A DNA stretch of 64,000 nt from assembly GCA_963666705.2 (NCBI GenBank), contig CAXXKO010000026.1, positions 186,001 to 250,000 of the forward strand. Reading direction: 5' to 3'. The stretch comes from G963666705 sp963666705 (GTDB lineage: Bacteria; Pseudomonadota; Alphaproteobacteria; CADEGL01). This document shows, one piece after another, positions 41,658 to 49,643 of this stretch. A program made the position numbers and the translations under genes. Position 1 is the stretch's first letter. Each line of letters begins with the position of its first letter. The notes beneath the pieces were generated by a model. That model made no database searches and was not told the DNA's origin. It saw only the letters and a program-made list of their open reading frames with translations.

Positions 41658-42410
41658 TCAATATCGGCCGGCGTGGTTCTTGGGGCTGGTCCCGGCCTCC
41701 ATGTAGTCGATCACGTCGATGAAGTCGTAGCACGGCAGGCCCGTCGCCGCCTGCACGGCCTTGGCGTAGGGCGGCATGACGGAGCATTCGATAAGGATGG
41801 CGCCCATGTCCGGATAGTCGGCGACCATCTTTATGGCCAAGTCCACGCACTCGCGCTCGATCGCGTCGGAATCGAGCGCCAGGGAGGGCGAGCCCTGGGC
41901 CCCGGCCAGCATGATGGCGGCGTTGAACTCGGGCTCGTCCTGGGCGCCGCGGATGACGACCGGGTTCTCGACCCCGAGGCCGTACGCGACCAGCATCTCG
42001 GCCGTGAGGCTCACGGAATCGGCCGTGAGGATGCCGATTGCGCGGTGGGGCGCCACCGAGCGCGCGATCAGGGGAAGCTGGAGGAGGCTCGAAAGCGCCA
42101 CGGGGATGCTGACCGCGTCGGCCACGGCCTCCTGGAACTGGATCATGAAGCCGCAGTCGCTCGAGAGCCCGCGCACGCCGCTGCGCTCCAATTCCATGGC
42201 CGCCTCGACCACCGCTTCCTCGAACCCGGGCTCGCCCCCCAGGCAGCAGGTGGTGGTCAGGCCCGGCACGGTCTTGAAGGTGACGGGATAGTCGTACGAG
42301 GAGGAATTGCCCACGTCGCCGGGGATGAGCGGCGCCCGGGCGTCGAGCAAGAGAATGCCCACGCCCTGGCCATAGCTCTCGGTGTGGGGCCGCTTATGAT
42401 AGATCGGCAT
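41658..42410 (-). CDS. Asp/Glu racemase-family protein, paralogue 1
   Basis: 250 residues; catalytic cysteines in GLSSDCGFMIQFQEAV and LIECSVMPPYAKAV. All three paralogues begin MP-Y-KRP/TRL..GYG/SYGQ and share the motif PGDVGN.. or PGDVANA... They therefore form one recently expanded subfamily, possibly with different chiral acid or hydantoin substrates or forming mixed assemblies. First gene of the set, with GGAGGGACC before the start. Confidence 0.86.
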   Translation of the reverse strand: MPIYHKRPHTESYGQGVGILLLDARAPLIPGDVGNSSSYDYPVTFKTVPGLTTTCCLGGEPGFEEAVVEAAMELERSGVRGLSSDCGFMIQFQEAVADAVSIPVALSSLLQLPLIARSVAPHRAIGILTADSVSLTAEMLVAYGLGVENPVVIRGAQDEPEFNAAIMLAGAQGSPSLALDSDAIERECVDLAIKMVADYPDMGAILIECSVMPPYAKAVQAATGLPCYDFIDVIDYMEAGTSPKNHAGRY

Positions 42411-42494
42411 CGGTCCCTCCATGCGAGCGAGCGCGAAGCTTAGTCCCAATCGCGCGATGGGTCCATCGATCGTGATGCGACTCGGGCACTGGTG

Positions 42495-42625
42495 GAGAGA
42501 ACGCGACATAAAGATTTCTTTCTCCCGTCGGGGAGAGGGCCGGGGCGGGGGGCCGCGCCCGTCCGCGCGCCGGAAATGCCTTTCGGCCGCGCGCCGGCGA
42601 CACGCCCTTGCGCGTCACCCGGCCC
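42495..42625. repeat. Degenerate repeat B copy
   Basis: Retains the layout of repeat B (GCGACATAAAGA.., TCTCCCGTCGGGGAGAGGGCC, then CTTTCGGCCGCGCGCCGGCG) but has lost recognisable termini and many bases. It ends 3 bp from the stop of the downstream carnitine-dehydrogenase-like gene. Confidence 0.5.
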
Positions 42626-42628
42626 GCG

Positions 42629-43585
42629 TCAGTCGAACGTCGCGCGCCACTCGCGCACCTCCTTGAGGATAGCCACCAGGCATTTGTCGCGCGCTCCAAC
42701 CAGCTCCTCGTAGCCGCGCCCGCCGGCCATGCGCTCGCAGGCGTCGCTCACCGCGTCCTCGGTCGCCTGGTCCCGCGTCATGGGTGGGATCAGGGAATAG
42801 GGATGCTCTAGGCCGGGGCCGAACTGGGCCAGGTTGTGGCGCATCCCGCCGGCGCCGCCGCCCAGATGAAAGGTGAAGAAAGGCCCGGTCATCGCCCATC
42901 TGAGGCCGGGGCCATCGATCACCGCCTTGTCCAGGTCCTCGACCGTCGTCTCGCCGCGCTGGACCATGTGAAGGGCCTGCATCCACATGGCGTCCTGCAC
43001 GACGTTGGCGAGGAAGCCCGGGATGCCGTCCTTGCAGACGATGGCGGCCTTGCCGGCACAGTCGTAGAACGCCTTGGCCCAGTCCGCCGCATCCGCGTCC
43101 GTCTTCGCCCCCGGCACCACCTCGACGAGCGGGATCAGATAGACGGGATCGAACGGGTGGCCGACCACGGTGCGGTCGGGATGCGCGCAATCGACCTGCA
43201 TGTCGGTCATGCTGATGCCCGAGGTCGAGGACGAGATCACCGCCTCGGGATCGGCCGCGCGGTCGATCGCGGCGATGGTCTCGATCTTGATATCGAGCCT
43301 CTCGGGCACGCTCTCCTGGATGAACGGCGCGCCGGCCACGGCCTCGGCGAGGGTCGGCGCGAAGGTGAGGCGCTCGCGCGCCCCGCCGGGCGCCAGGCCG
43401 AGGTCGGTGAGTGCCGGCCAGGCCGCGTCCACCGCCCGCCGCAGCTTGGCTTCCGCATCCTCGCCCGGGTCCCAGGCCGTCACATCGTAGCCGTGGGCCA
43501 GGAAGTACGCCGCCCACGCGGCGCCGATCACGCCGGTGCCGACGCAGGCGACTGCTGTCACATCCTTGGGGTCCGGTCTGGCCAT
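42629..43585 (-). CDS. L-carnitine dehydrogenase-like 3-hydroxyacyl-CoA dehydrogenase
   Basis: 318-residue NAD-dependent dehydrogenase. Rossmann motif VACVGTGVIGAAWAAYFLAHG; SSSTSGISMTDMQ and HPFDPVYLIPLVEVVPG form the catalytic region with the conserved histidine-glutamate pair; FLANVVQDAMWMQALHMVQRG is in the C-terminal dimer domain. The HPFNPVYLLPLVEVV-type motif and the absence of a hydratase fusion favour the carnitine dehydrogenase subgroup over beta-oxidation enzymes. GGAGG precedes the start. Upstream of the racemase operon on the same strand. Confidence 0.85.
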   Translation of the reverse strand: MARPDPKDVTAVACVGTGVIGAAWAAYFLAHGYDVTAWDPGEDAEAKLRRAVDAAWPALTDLGLAPGGARERLTFAPTLAEAVAGAPFIQESVPERLDIKIETIAAIDRAADPEAVISSSTSGISMTDMQVDCAHPDRTVVGHPFDPVYLIPLVEVVPGAKTDADAADWAKAFYDCAGKAAIVCKDGIPGFLANVVQDAMWMQALHMVQRGETTVEDLDKAVIDGPGLRWAMTGPFFTFHLGGGAGGMRHNLAQFGPGLEHPYSLIPPMTRDQATEDAVSDACERMAGGRGYEELVGARDKCLVAILKEVREWRATFD

Positions 43586-43646
43586 GGCTCGATCCTCCGT
43601 CCGATTCGGCCCGGGCCATCCCGGACGCTTCACCTGGTCGCGGGTG

Positions 43647-43949
43647 ATGGTAACCCAGCCCGCCGGCCCCACTGTCGCCGAAATCGCGCGAATCGTCCAT
43701 CTGGTCTTCTATTCGGTGGACAGGAATGCCGCCTGGCCCGGCGACGACGAGACCGTGGTCCTCGACAACCGGGCCGCCCGGTCGTTCGCCATTCAGTGTA
43801 ACCGGGGCGAGCGGATCTGCTTCGGCGCCTGGGTTCGCGGGAGAGGGAAACGTCACTGGGGCGTCGGGCGTCATGCTAAATATGGTTGTGAGCTTTGCTC
43901 CTACACCTGCGAGGGTGGGGAGGCCAGGGTCGAGGTCCTCGAGCCCTGA
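43647..43949 (+). CDS. Small cysteine-containing conserved hypothetical
   Basis: 100 residues. The pattern LVFYSVDRNAAWPGDDETVVLD, then FAIQCNRGERICFGAWVRG, then HWGVGRHAKYGCELCSYTC, matches a small protein type I recall from other proteobacteria, with conserved WPG, GE-ICFGAW, WGVG and a closing cysteine cluster. Family name and role are not known to me. No clear signal peptide; the start is uncertain because no good ribosome site is visible (frame open from 43536). It ends 22 bp before the second RpoH-type element. Confidence 0.6.
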   Translation: MVTQPAGPTVAEIARIVHLVFYSVDRNAAWPGDDETVVLDNRAARSFAIQCNRGERICFGAWVRGRGKRHWGVGRHAKYGCELCSYTCEGGEARVEVLEP

Positions 43950-43971
43950 AGGTTGGGAGCCCGAAATATCT

Positions 43972-44120
43972 CTTGACCAGTTAGGATAAGATCCCCATAT
44001 GCGCAGAGGCATCGACGGCGCGGCGGCACAACGGTCAAGGTTTGTTAAGGTTCAAGCCCCGACTTTCTAATCTATTGATTTTATTGAATTCTGGTGCCCC
44101 GCACCCTGACAATCCTTAAC
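43972..44120 (+). promoter_or_regulatory. RpoH-type promoter plus stem element, copy 2
   Basis: CTTGACC (43972-43978), 14 bp, CCCCATAT (43993-44000). 44034-44050 pairs with 44104-44120 at 14 of 17 positions (one G-U), again with a 53-nt loop containing ATTGATTTTATT. Spacer bases AGGAT and the stem layout are shared with copy 1 at 37043. No ORF follows on this strand before the converging ThDP-enzyme gene. Confidence 0.6.
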
Positions 44121-44194
44121 ACTTCCGGGCGATTCCGGGCCGCTTCCATGCTTGGCTCCACCGCGCGCCATCCAATTTCCTGGAGCCGCCCCGC

Positions 44195-45874
44195 TCATCC
44201 CCCCTGGGGCGGCGCCCAGGCGCTGGGTGCCCGGTTCTCGGGATCGGTCGCCACGTCGATGACCGTCGGCTCCTCGGCCCCGATCGCGGCCTCGAGCGCG
44301 TCGGCCAAGTCCGCCGGATCGTCGATGCGCGTGCCCTTGCAGCCGAAGGCGTCGGCCACGCGGGCGAAGTTCACGGGCTCGAAATGGGTCAGGTCCTCGG
44401 CGCGGCCGTTGTGGCCCTCGTAGGCCTGGCGCACGCCGGCTATGTCCTGGCCGAAGGCCGAGTTGTTGTTGACCACGACCGTGACGGGGATATTCCAACG
44501 CCGCGCCGTCTCCAGCTCCGGCAGGTGATAGTAGAAGGCGCCGTCGCCGCAGAAGCAGACGACGGGGCGGTCCCGCAGGGCGCACTGGGCGCCGAGCGCG
44601 GCCGGGAACCCCCAGCCGAGTGAGCCCGCCGCCCGCAGGTAGCCCTGACCGAGGCCGTTGAGCGCCACCATGGTGCCGGTCCAGATGCCGCTGAAGCCCG
44701 TATCGGCGACCAGCATGGCGTCCGCCGGCAGGGCCGCCGCCAGCTCGCGGCACAGGCGCTCGACGGTCGTGGGCTTGCCGGCCGCGGCCGCGCGGGGCTC
44801 GACCGCCGCCTCCCATTCGCCGCGTAGGGCCCGGACCCGTGCGACCCAGCCCCGGTCCTCCCGCGCCGGCAGGCGGGCGAGCAGGGCCTGGAGCGCGAGC
44901 TTGGCGTCGGCGCAGATGCCCAAGGCGCCCGGATGGTTGCGGCCGAGCTCGGCATGGTCGGCGTCGATCTGGACGACGCGCGCGCCCGGCGCCGGCAGTT
45001 GCCAGTTCATGGTTATCTGGTCGCTCGTGTCGCTGCCGACAAAGATCACCAGGTCCGCCTCGTGGACGATCCTGTTCGCGTGGGGTGCGGAGTAGGTCCC
45101 GACCGGCCCGATGGTGGTCTCGTCCGTGTCGGAGACGAGGCCCTTGCCGTCGAGGCCGTAGGCGATGGGGATGCCGAGCGCGGCGAGCGCCCGCGCCTCC
45201 GCCCCCGCCCCGGCCAGCACCGCGCCGCCGCCCAAGACCGCCACCGGCCGCTCGGCCGCCACGATCAGCTCGGCCGCCGCCGCGATATCCGCTGGATCGG
45301 GCGCCGTCCTGTATGCGGGCGCGCGGCCGTGGCGCGGGTCGGCCTCGACCGGCCCGGAAATCATGCCCGTGTCGATCACCTCGCCGCTCAGCCCGGCGAA
45401 GTCGAGATGGGCCGGGCGCGGCGTCGGGCCGGTCGCCTCGCGGAACGCCTGGCGCAGGAGGAAGGGGAGCTGGCTCGCCTCCTCGACATTGGCCGAGAAG
45501 CGGGTCACGGACTGGAACATGGGCGGGTGCGCGATCTCCTGATAGGCGTTGCGCTGGAGTTGGGGGATCGCTTTGTGGCCGGTCAGCGCGACGATGGGCG
45601 AGCGCGCCAGGTAGGCGTCCTGGAGCCCGGCGGCGAGGTTGGCGGCGCCCACCGACTGGGCCATGCAGACGCCGACCTTGCCCGAGGCGCGGGCGTAGCC
45701 GTCGGCCATGTAGGCGGCGGCCTTCTCCGAATGGGCCATGACCCGGCGCACGTCGTGCTTCTCGATCTCGCGCAGGCCGCGGCGCAGGATCGCCTCCATG
45801 AAGAAGACGTCCGTGACGCCGTAGGCCTCGAACGCCTCGGCGAGATATTCGGCCCCGGTGCGCGTCTCCGTCAT
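44195..45874 (-). CDS. ThDP-dependent enzyme (acetolactate synthase-like)
   Basis: 559 residues in the three-domain ThDP layout. The catalytic glutamate is in MAHSEKAAAYMADGYAR; the central domain has RPVAVLGGGAVLAGAG; the ThDP/Mg motif is FCGDGAFYYHLPELETARRWNIPVTVVVNNN (read as GDG followed by NNN). It resembles the large IlvB-like family that includes benzoylformate decarboxylase, sulfoacetaldehyde and oxalyl-CoA enzymes; reaction not assignable. Divergent from gamma-glutamyltransferase across 143 bp. GGGGAGGGG precedes the start. Confidence 0.88.
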   Translation of the reverse strand: MTETRTGAEYLAEAFEAYGVTDVFFMEAILRRGLREIEKHDVRRVMAHSEKAAAYMADGYARASGKVGVCMAQSVGAANLAAGLQDAYLARSPIVALTGHKAIPQLQRNAYQEIAHPPMFQSVTRFSANVEEASQLPFLLRQAFREATGPTPRPAHLDFAGLSGEVIDTGMISGPVEADPRHGRAPAYRTAPDPADIAAAAELIVAAERPVAVLGGGAVLAGAGAEARALAALGIPIAYGLDGKGLVSDTDETTIGPVGTYSAPHANRIVHEADLVIFVGSDTSDQITMNWQLPAPGARVVQIDADHAELGRNHPGALGICADAKLALQALLARLPAREDRGWVARVRALRGEWEAAVEPRAAAAGKPTTVERLCRELAAALPADAMLVADTGFSGIWTGTMVALNGLGQGYLRAAGSLGWGFPAALGAQCALRDRPVVCFCGDGAFYYHLPELETARRWNIPVTVVVNNNSAFGQDIAGVRQAYEGHNGRAEDLTHFEPVNFARVADAFGCKGTRIDDPADLADALEAAIGAEEPTVIDVATDPENRAPSAWAPPQGG

Positions 45875-46017
45875 GGTCCCCTCCCCTGTTTGGGGGGCGA
45901 TCTTGACCCGGCCGGCGAGCGCGGACAAGGCCCGCGCCAAGGATCGGATACCCGAGCCCCGCCGGGGCCGGTATGGTGCGGCCACCAGTTGCGCCAACCC
46001 GAAGGAGGACCGCCGTG

Positions 46018-47625
46018 ATGAAGGCAGGCATGATCGTGGCGCCCCAGCCCGAGGCCGTGGACGCGGGCGCTGATATCCTGCGGCGCGGCGGCAACGCCAT
46101 CGATGCGGCCATCGCCTGCGCCTTCGTCGAGACAGTGGTCGACCCCATGATGTGCGGCATCGCCGGCTTCGGCAGCTTCCAGGCCTATATGCCGGGCGCC
46201 GGCATCCACGAGGCGATCGATTTCCACGGCCGGGTGCCGGCGGCGGCGCGGCCCGACATGTGGCTCGACCTGATCGAGGGCGAGACGCGCGACGGCTTCG
46301 GCTTCCTCCTCGAGGGTCACGTCAACGATATCGGCCACCAGTCGGTCACCACCCCCGGCAGCCTCAAAGCCTATCACGAGGCGCACAGCCGCTTCGGCAC
46401 GCTGCCCTGGGGCGATGTGGTGGCGCCCGCCATCGCCCATGCCCGGGACGGCTTCGCGGTGACGCCCGGCATATACCACTACTGGATCTCGGAAGACCCC
46501 TCGGGCCGGATCAGCATCGCCGACCGGCTGCGCCACACGGCCGAGGCGCGACGCCTGTTCTGCGACGAGGGTGGGGGGATCAGGCGCATGGGCACGATCC
46601 TGCGCAACCCTGATTACGCCGCGTCGCTCGAGCGCATTGCGGCCGCTGGCCCGGACGTCTTCTATCGCGGCGCAATCGGCCGGGCAATCGCCGACGACAT
46701 GGCGGCCAATGGCGGGCTCCTCTCGATCGCCGACCTCGAAGCCTACGAGACCGTGCCGGGCCAGCCGCTCCGCGGCAGCTATCGCGGCTTCGATATCGCC
46801 ACCAACCGGCCGCCCGGCGGCGGCGTCATGCTGCTCGAGATGCTGCACATCCTGGAGAATTTCGACCTCGCCGCCATGGGCCACAACAGCCCGGACTACA
46901 TCCGCACCGTGGCCGAGGCCATGAAGATCGCGACCTCGGACAAGGACGCCCATGTGGGCGACCCCGCCTTCGTCGACGTGCCGCTCGACCGGCTCCTCTC
47001 CAAGGACTACGCCCGTGAGCGCGCGGGCGGGATCGAGCGCGGTGAAGTCTGGCATGTCGAGCGCATGGGCGGGCCCGAGCCCGAGCACACGACCCATCTT
47101 TCCGTCATCGACCGGGAGGGCAACGCCGTGTCCATGACCCATTCCCTCGGCATGATGTCGGGCGTGATCCCACCCGGGCTCGGCTTCATGCTGAACGGCT
47201 GCATGGGCGTCTTCGACCCGCGGCCCGGGCGGGCCGGCTCGATCGCCCCCGGCAAGGCGCGCTTCAGCTCCATCTGCCCCTCGATCCTGTTCAAGGATGG
47301 GAGGCCCTGGCTCGTCATCGGCGCGCCCGGCGGCACCCAGATCGCCATGGGCGTGTTGCAGGCGATCCTCAATGCGGTCGATTTCGGCATGCCCGTCACC
47401 GAAGCGGTGATCGCACCCCGCTTCTCCGCCACCAGCGACGCCATCGACGTCTCCAACCGCATCTCGCGCCACACCGGCCGCGCGCTCGAGGCCATGGGCT
47501 ACGCGGTGATCCGCAGCCACCTGAGCTACGCCTTCGCCAGCGTCCAGGCCATCCTTATCGAGGACGGCGTGCCGAGCGGCGCCTCCGACATCACCTACGG
47601 CGGCGGCATGGCCCTCGCGGTCTAG
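46018..47625 (+). CDS. ggt: Gamma-glutamyltransferase family protein
   Basis: 535-residue Ntn-hydrolase. The autoprocessing nucleophile threonine is in EHTTHLSVIDREGNAVSMTHSLG, giving a large subunit of about 355 residues and a small one of about 180. PRFSATSDAIDV and ITYGGGMALA close the small subunit. No signal peptide is seen at the chosen start (GAAGGAGGACC then GTGATG), so it may be cytoplasmic, unlike periplasmic E. coli Ggt. Members also act as cephalosporin acylases or on gamma-glutamyl amides. Confidence 0.89.
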   Translation: MKAGMIVAPQPEAVDAGADILRRGGNAIDAAIACAFVETVVDPMMCGIAGFGSFQAYMPGAGIHEAIDFHGRVPAAARPDMWLDLIEGETRDGFGFLLEGHVNDIGHQSVTTPGSLKAYHEAHSRFGTLPWGDVVAPAIAHARDGFAVTPGIYHYWISEDPSGRISIADRLRHTAEARRLFCDEGGGIRRMGTILRNPDYAASLERIAAAGPDVFYRGAIGRAIADDMAANGGLLSIADLEAYETVPGQPLRGSYRGFDIATNRPPGGGVMLLEMLHILENFDLAAMGHNSPDYIRTVAEAMKIATSDKDAHVGDPAFVDVPLDRLLSKDYARERAGGIERGEVWHVERMGGPEPEHTTHLSVIDREGNAVSMTHSLGMMSGVIPPGLGFMLNGCMGVFDPRPGRAGSIAPGKARFSSICPSILFKDGRPWLVIGAPGGTQIAMGVLQAILNAVDFGMPVTEAVIAPRFSATSDAIDVSNRISRHTGRALEAMGYAVIRSHLSYAFASVQAILIEDGVPSGASDITYGGGMALAV

Positions 47626-47640
47626 GACCGCCGAGTAAGC

Positions 47641-47882
47641 GAGTAGCCTGCGCGGCGTCTGAGCGCTCCGAACAGAGTAGCCTCCGTCGAGCCGTTAATC
47701 GGCTCGCCGGCAAGCCCGACAGGGCGCCCGAGCGCGAGCGAGGAGCCTGCGCGGCGCCTGAGCGCTCCAGACAGGGTAGCCTCCGGCGAGCCGTTTTTCG
47801 GCTCGCCGGCAAGCCCGATCACGCGTCCGAGCGAGAGCGAGGAGCCTGCGCGGCGCTTGAGCGCCCCAAACAAGAGCGCCCC
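47641..47882. repeat. 99-bp tandem repeat with internal hairpins
   Basis: About 2.4 units with period exactly 99 bp (unit starts 47641, 47740, 47839). Each full unit contains an 11-bp stem around a 5-base loop; in unit 2 (47783-47809) the stem CCGGCGAGCCG is perfect with a TTTTT loop. Because 99 is a multiple of three, frames stay open and a 33-residue repeat would be read on the minus strand; I regard that as incidental. Lies directly downstream of ggt. Confidence 0.75.
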
Positions 47883-48050
47883 AGGCAACCCCACCCCCTT
47901 CACGAGGATTGATTTCGGCGACGGATTTCGATTGGCTGGCCGGAGAGGCGCCCCGGTCCAATCGGGCTTCAAGCGCCTCTCCAACGGGGGAAAGATGAGG
48001 GCAAGGCTCCGCGCGATCGATGCCGGCCCGCGCGCCTGGCGGCGGGCGGC

Positions 48051-49577
48051 ATGACGATGGCCATGCCCGGGGCCGGCGGCGGATCCCCAGGCCGCTTCCG
48101 GCGGGGCCTGATCATGGCGACGGCCATGGCGGGGACGGCCGTCTACGTCCTCGACATCTTCGTGGTCGCCATCGCGCTGCCGCACATGCAGGGCACCTTC
48201 TCCGCCGCCCCGGACCAGATCTCCTGGGTCGCCACCGCCTTCGTGCTCGGCACCACGGTGATGATCATCGCCTCGGGCTGGCTCAGCGCCCGCGTGGGCA
48301 CGAGGCTCCTCCTGATCGTCTCGATCGCCATCTTCATGGGCCTCTCCATCCTCGCCGCCAATGCGGAGACCCTGGAGGAGGAAGTGCTATGGCGCTTCCT
48401 GATGGGTGCGGCGGGCGCGCCCATCCAGCCCATGTGCCAGGTCATCATCCTCAATACCTACCGTCGGGAGGAGCACGGCTGGGCTCTCGCCATCTGGGGC
48501 CTGGGCGTCATGTCGGCCCCGGTCATCGCGCTGCCCCTGGCCGGGCTCATCATCAACCTCGTGGGCTGGCCCGGCGTCTTCTACATGAACCTGCCGGTGG
48601 CGGCCCTCGCCCTCCTGGGCACCTTCCTCTTCGTGCCCCGCACGCGGGTCGAGAGCCGCCAGGGCCTCGACTGGTTCGGCCTCATCCTCCTCATCCTGGT
48701 CTTCGGCCTGTTGCAGTTCGTGCTCGGCCGGGGGGGACGCCTCGATTGGTTCGACTCGACCACGATCACGGTCATGGTCGCGGTCTCGGCGCTCTCGGCC
48801 TACCTCTTCGTGGTCCATATCCTGACGGCGCGCAACCCGCTGATCCCGCCGGGCATCTTCCGCGACCGCAACTTCACCGTCGGCCTCATCGGCACCTTCG
48901 GCTTCGGCAGCGCCAACATGATGGTCACCATCCTCTTGCCCATCATGCTGCAGAACCAGCTCCGCTACCCGATCGAGCTCATCGGCCTCGTCATGGCGCC
49001 GCGCACGGTCGGCACCCTCATCGGCCAGTGGCTCATCGCCGTCCTGATCACGCGGGTGGACCCGCGCCACCTGATCGCGCTGGGGGCCATCATGTCGGCG
49101 ACCTCGACCTGGATCATGTCGGGCTGGTCGCTCGACGTCTCGCCCTGGCAGGTGATCTGGCCCGCCATCCTGCACGGCATCAGCGGCGGCTTCCTGTGGG
49201 TGTGTTTCAACTCGCTCGTCGTCTCGACCCTCGACGCGCGCTACCGCGAGCAGGGGGTGCCCTTCTACTACCTCTCCTTCAACGTGGGCTTCAGCTTCGG
49301 CGTGGCCGGCATCCTGGCCTATTGGACGATCAGCGCCCAGGCCAACTACGCGATTCTGAGCGAGCACCTCTCGCCCTTCAACGCGCGGATCCCGAGCGAC
49401 TGGGACTTGGGCGACCCCACCGTCGCCGCCGGCTTCGCGAGCGAGATCGAGCGCCAGGCCGGCATGGTGGCCTTCAACAACGCCTTCTTCATGGCCTCCC
49501 TGGCCGCCCTCCTGATCATCCCCATCGGCTACATGTTCGGGAACCCCGGCTGGCGCAAGGGTAGGCGGAGGGGGTGA
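48051..49577 (+). CDS. MFS transporter, DHA2 (EmrB/QacA) family
   Basis: 508-residue inner-membrane drug:H+ antiporter-type protein with about 14 membrane segments. Motif D-like VYVLDIFVVAIALPHMQGTFSAAPDQISWVATAF region (aspartate in the first helix) and motif A-like GWLSARVGTRLLLI are visible, as is LPLAGLIINLVGWPGVFYMNLPV (motif C region). It probably exports a hydrophobic compound; no fusion-protein partner (EmrA) is adjacent. The start at 48051 gives a normal N-terminus. Confidence 0.9.
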   Translation: MTMAMPGAGGGSPGRFRRGLIMATAMAGTAVYVLDIFVVAIALPHMQGTFSAAPDQISWVATAFVLGTTVMIIASGWLSARVGTRLLLIVSIAIFMGLSILAANAETLEEEVLWRFLMGAAGAPIQPMCQVIILNTYRREEHGWALAIWGLGVMSAPVIALPLAGLIINLVGWPGVFYMNLPVAALALLGTFLFVPRTRVESRQGLDWFGLILLILVFGLLQFVLGRGGRLDWFDSTTITVMVAVSALSAYLFVVHILTARNPLIPPGIFRDRNFTVGLIGTFGFGSANMMVTILLPIMLQNQLRYPIELIGLVMAPRTVGTLIGQWLIAVLITRVDPRHLIALGAIMSATSTWIMSGWSLDVSPWQVIWPAILHGISGGFLWVCFNSLVVSTLDARYREQGVPFYYLSFNVGFSFGVAGILAYWTISAQANYAILSEHLSPFNARIPSDWDLGDPTVAAGFASEIERQAGMVAFNNAFFMASLAALLIIPIGYMFGNPGWRKGRRRG

Positions 49578-49643
49578 GGGGGGCGCCGTTGTGCGCCGGT
49601 GACCGAGCGAGCAAGATGGCCTCTTGGGACAAGCATTAAATAG

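Noticed and set aside
47641..47882. CRISPR array or repetitive protein gene
   Set aside because: Units are contiguous 99-bp copies with no spacers, and no start, ribosome site or family supports translation.
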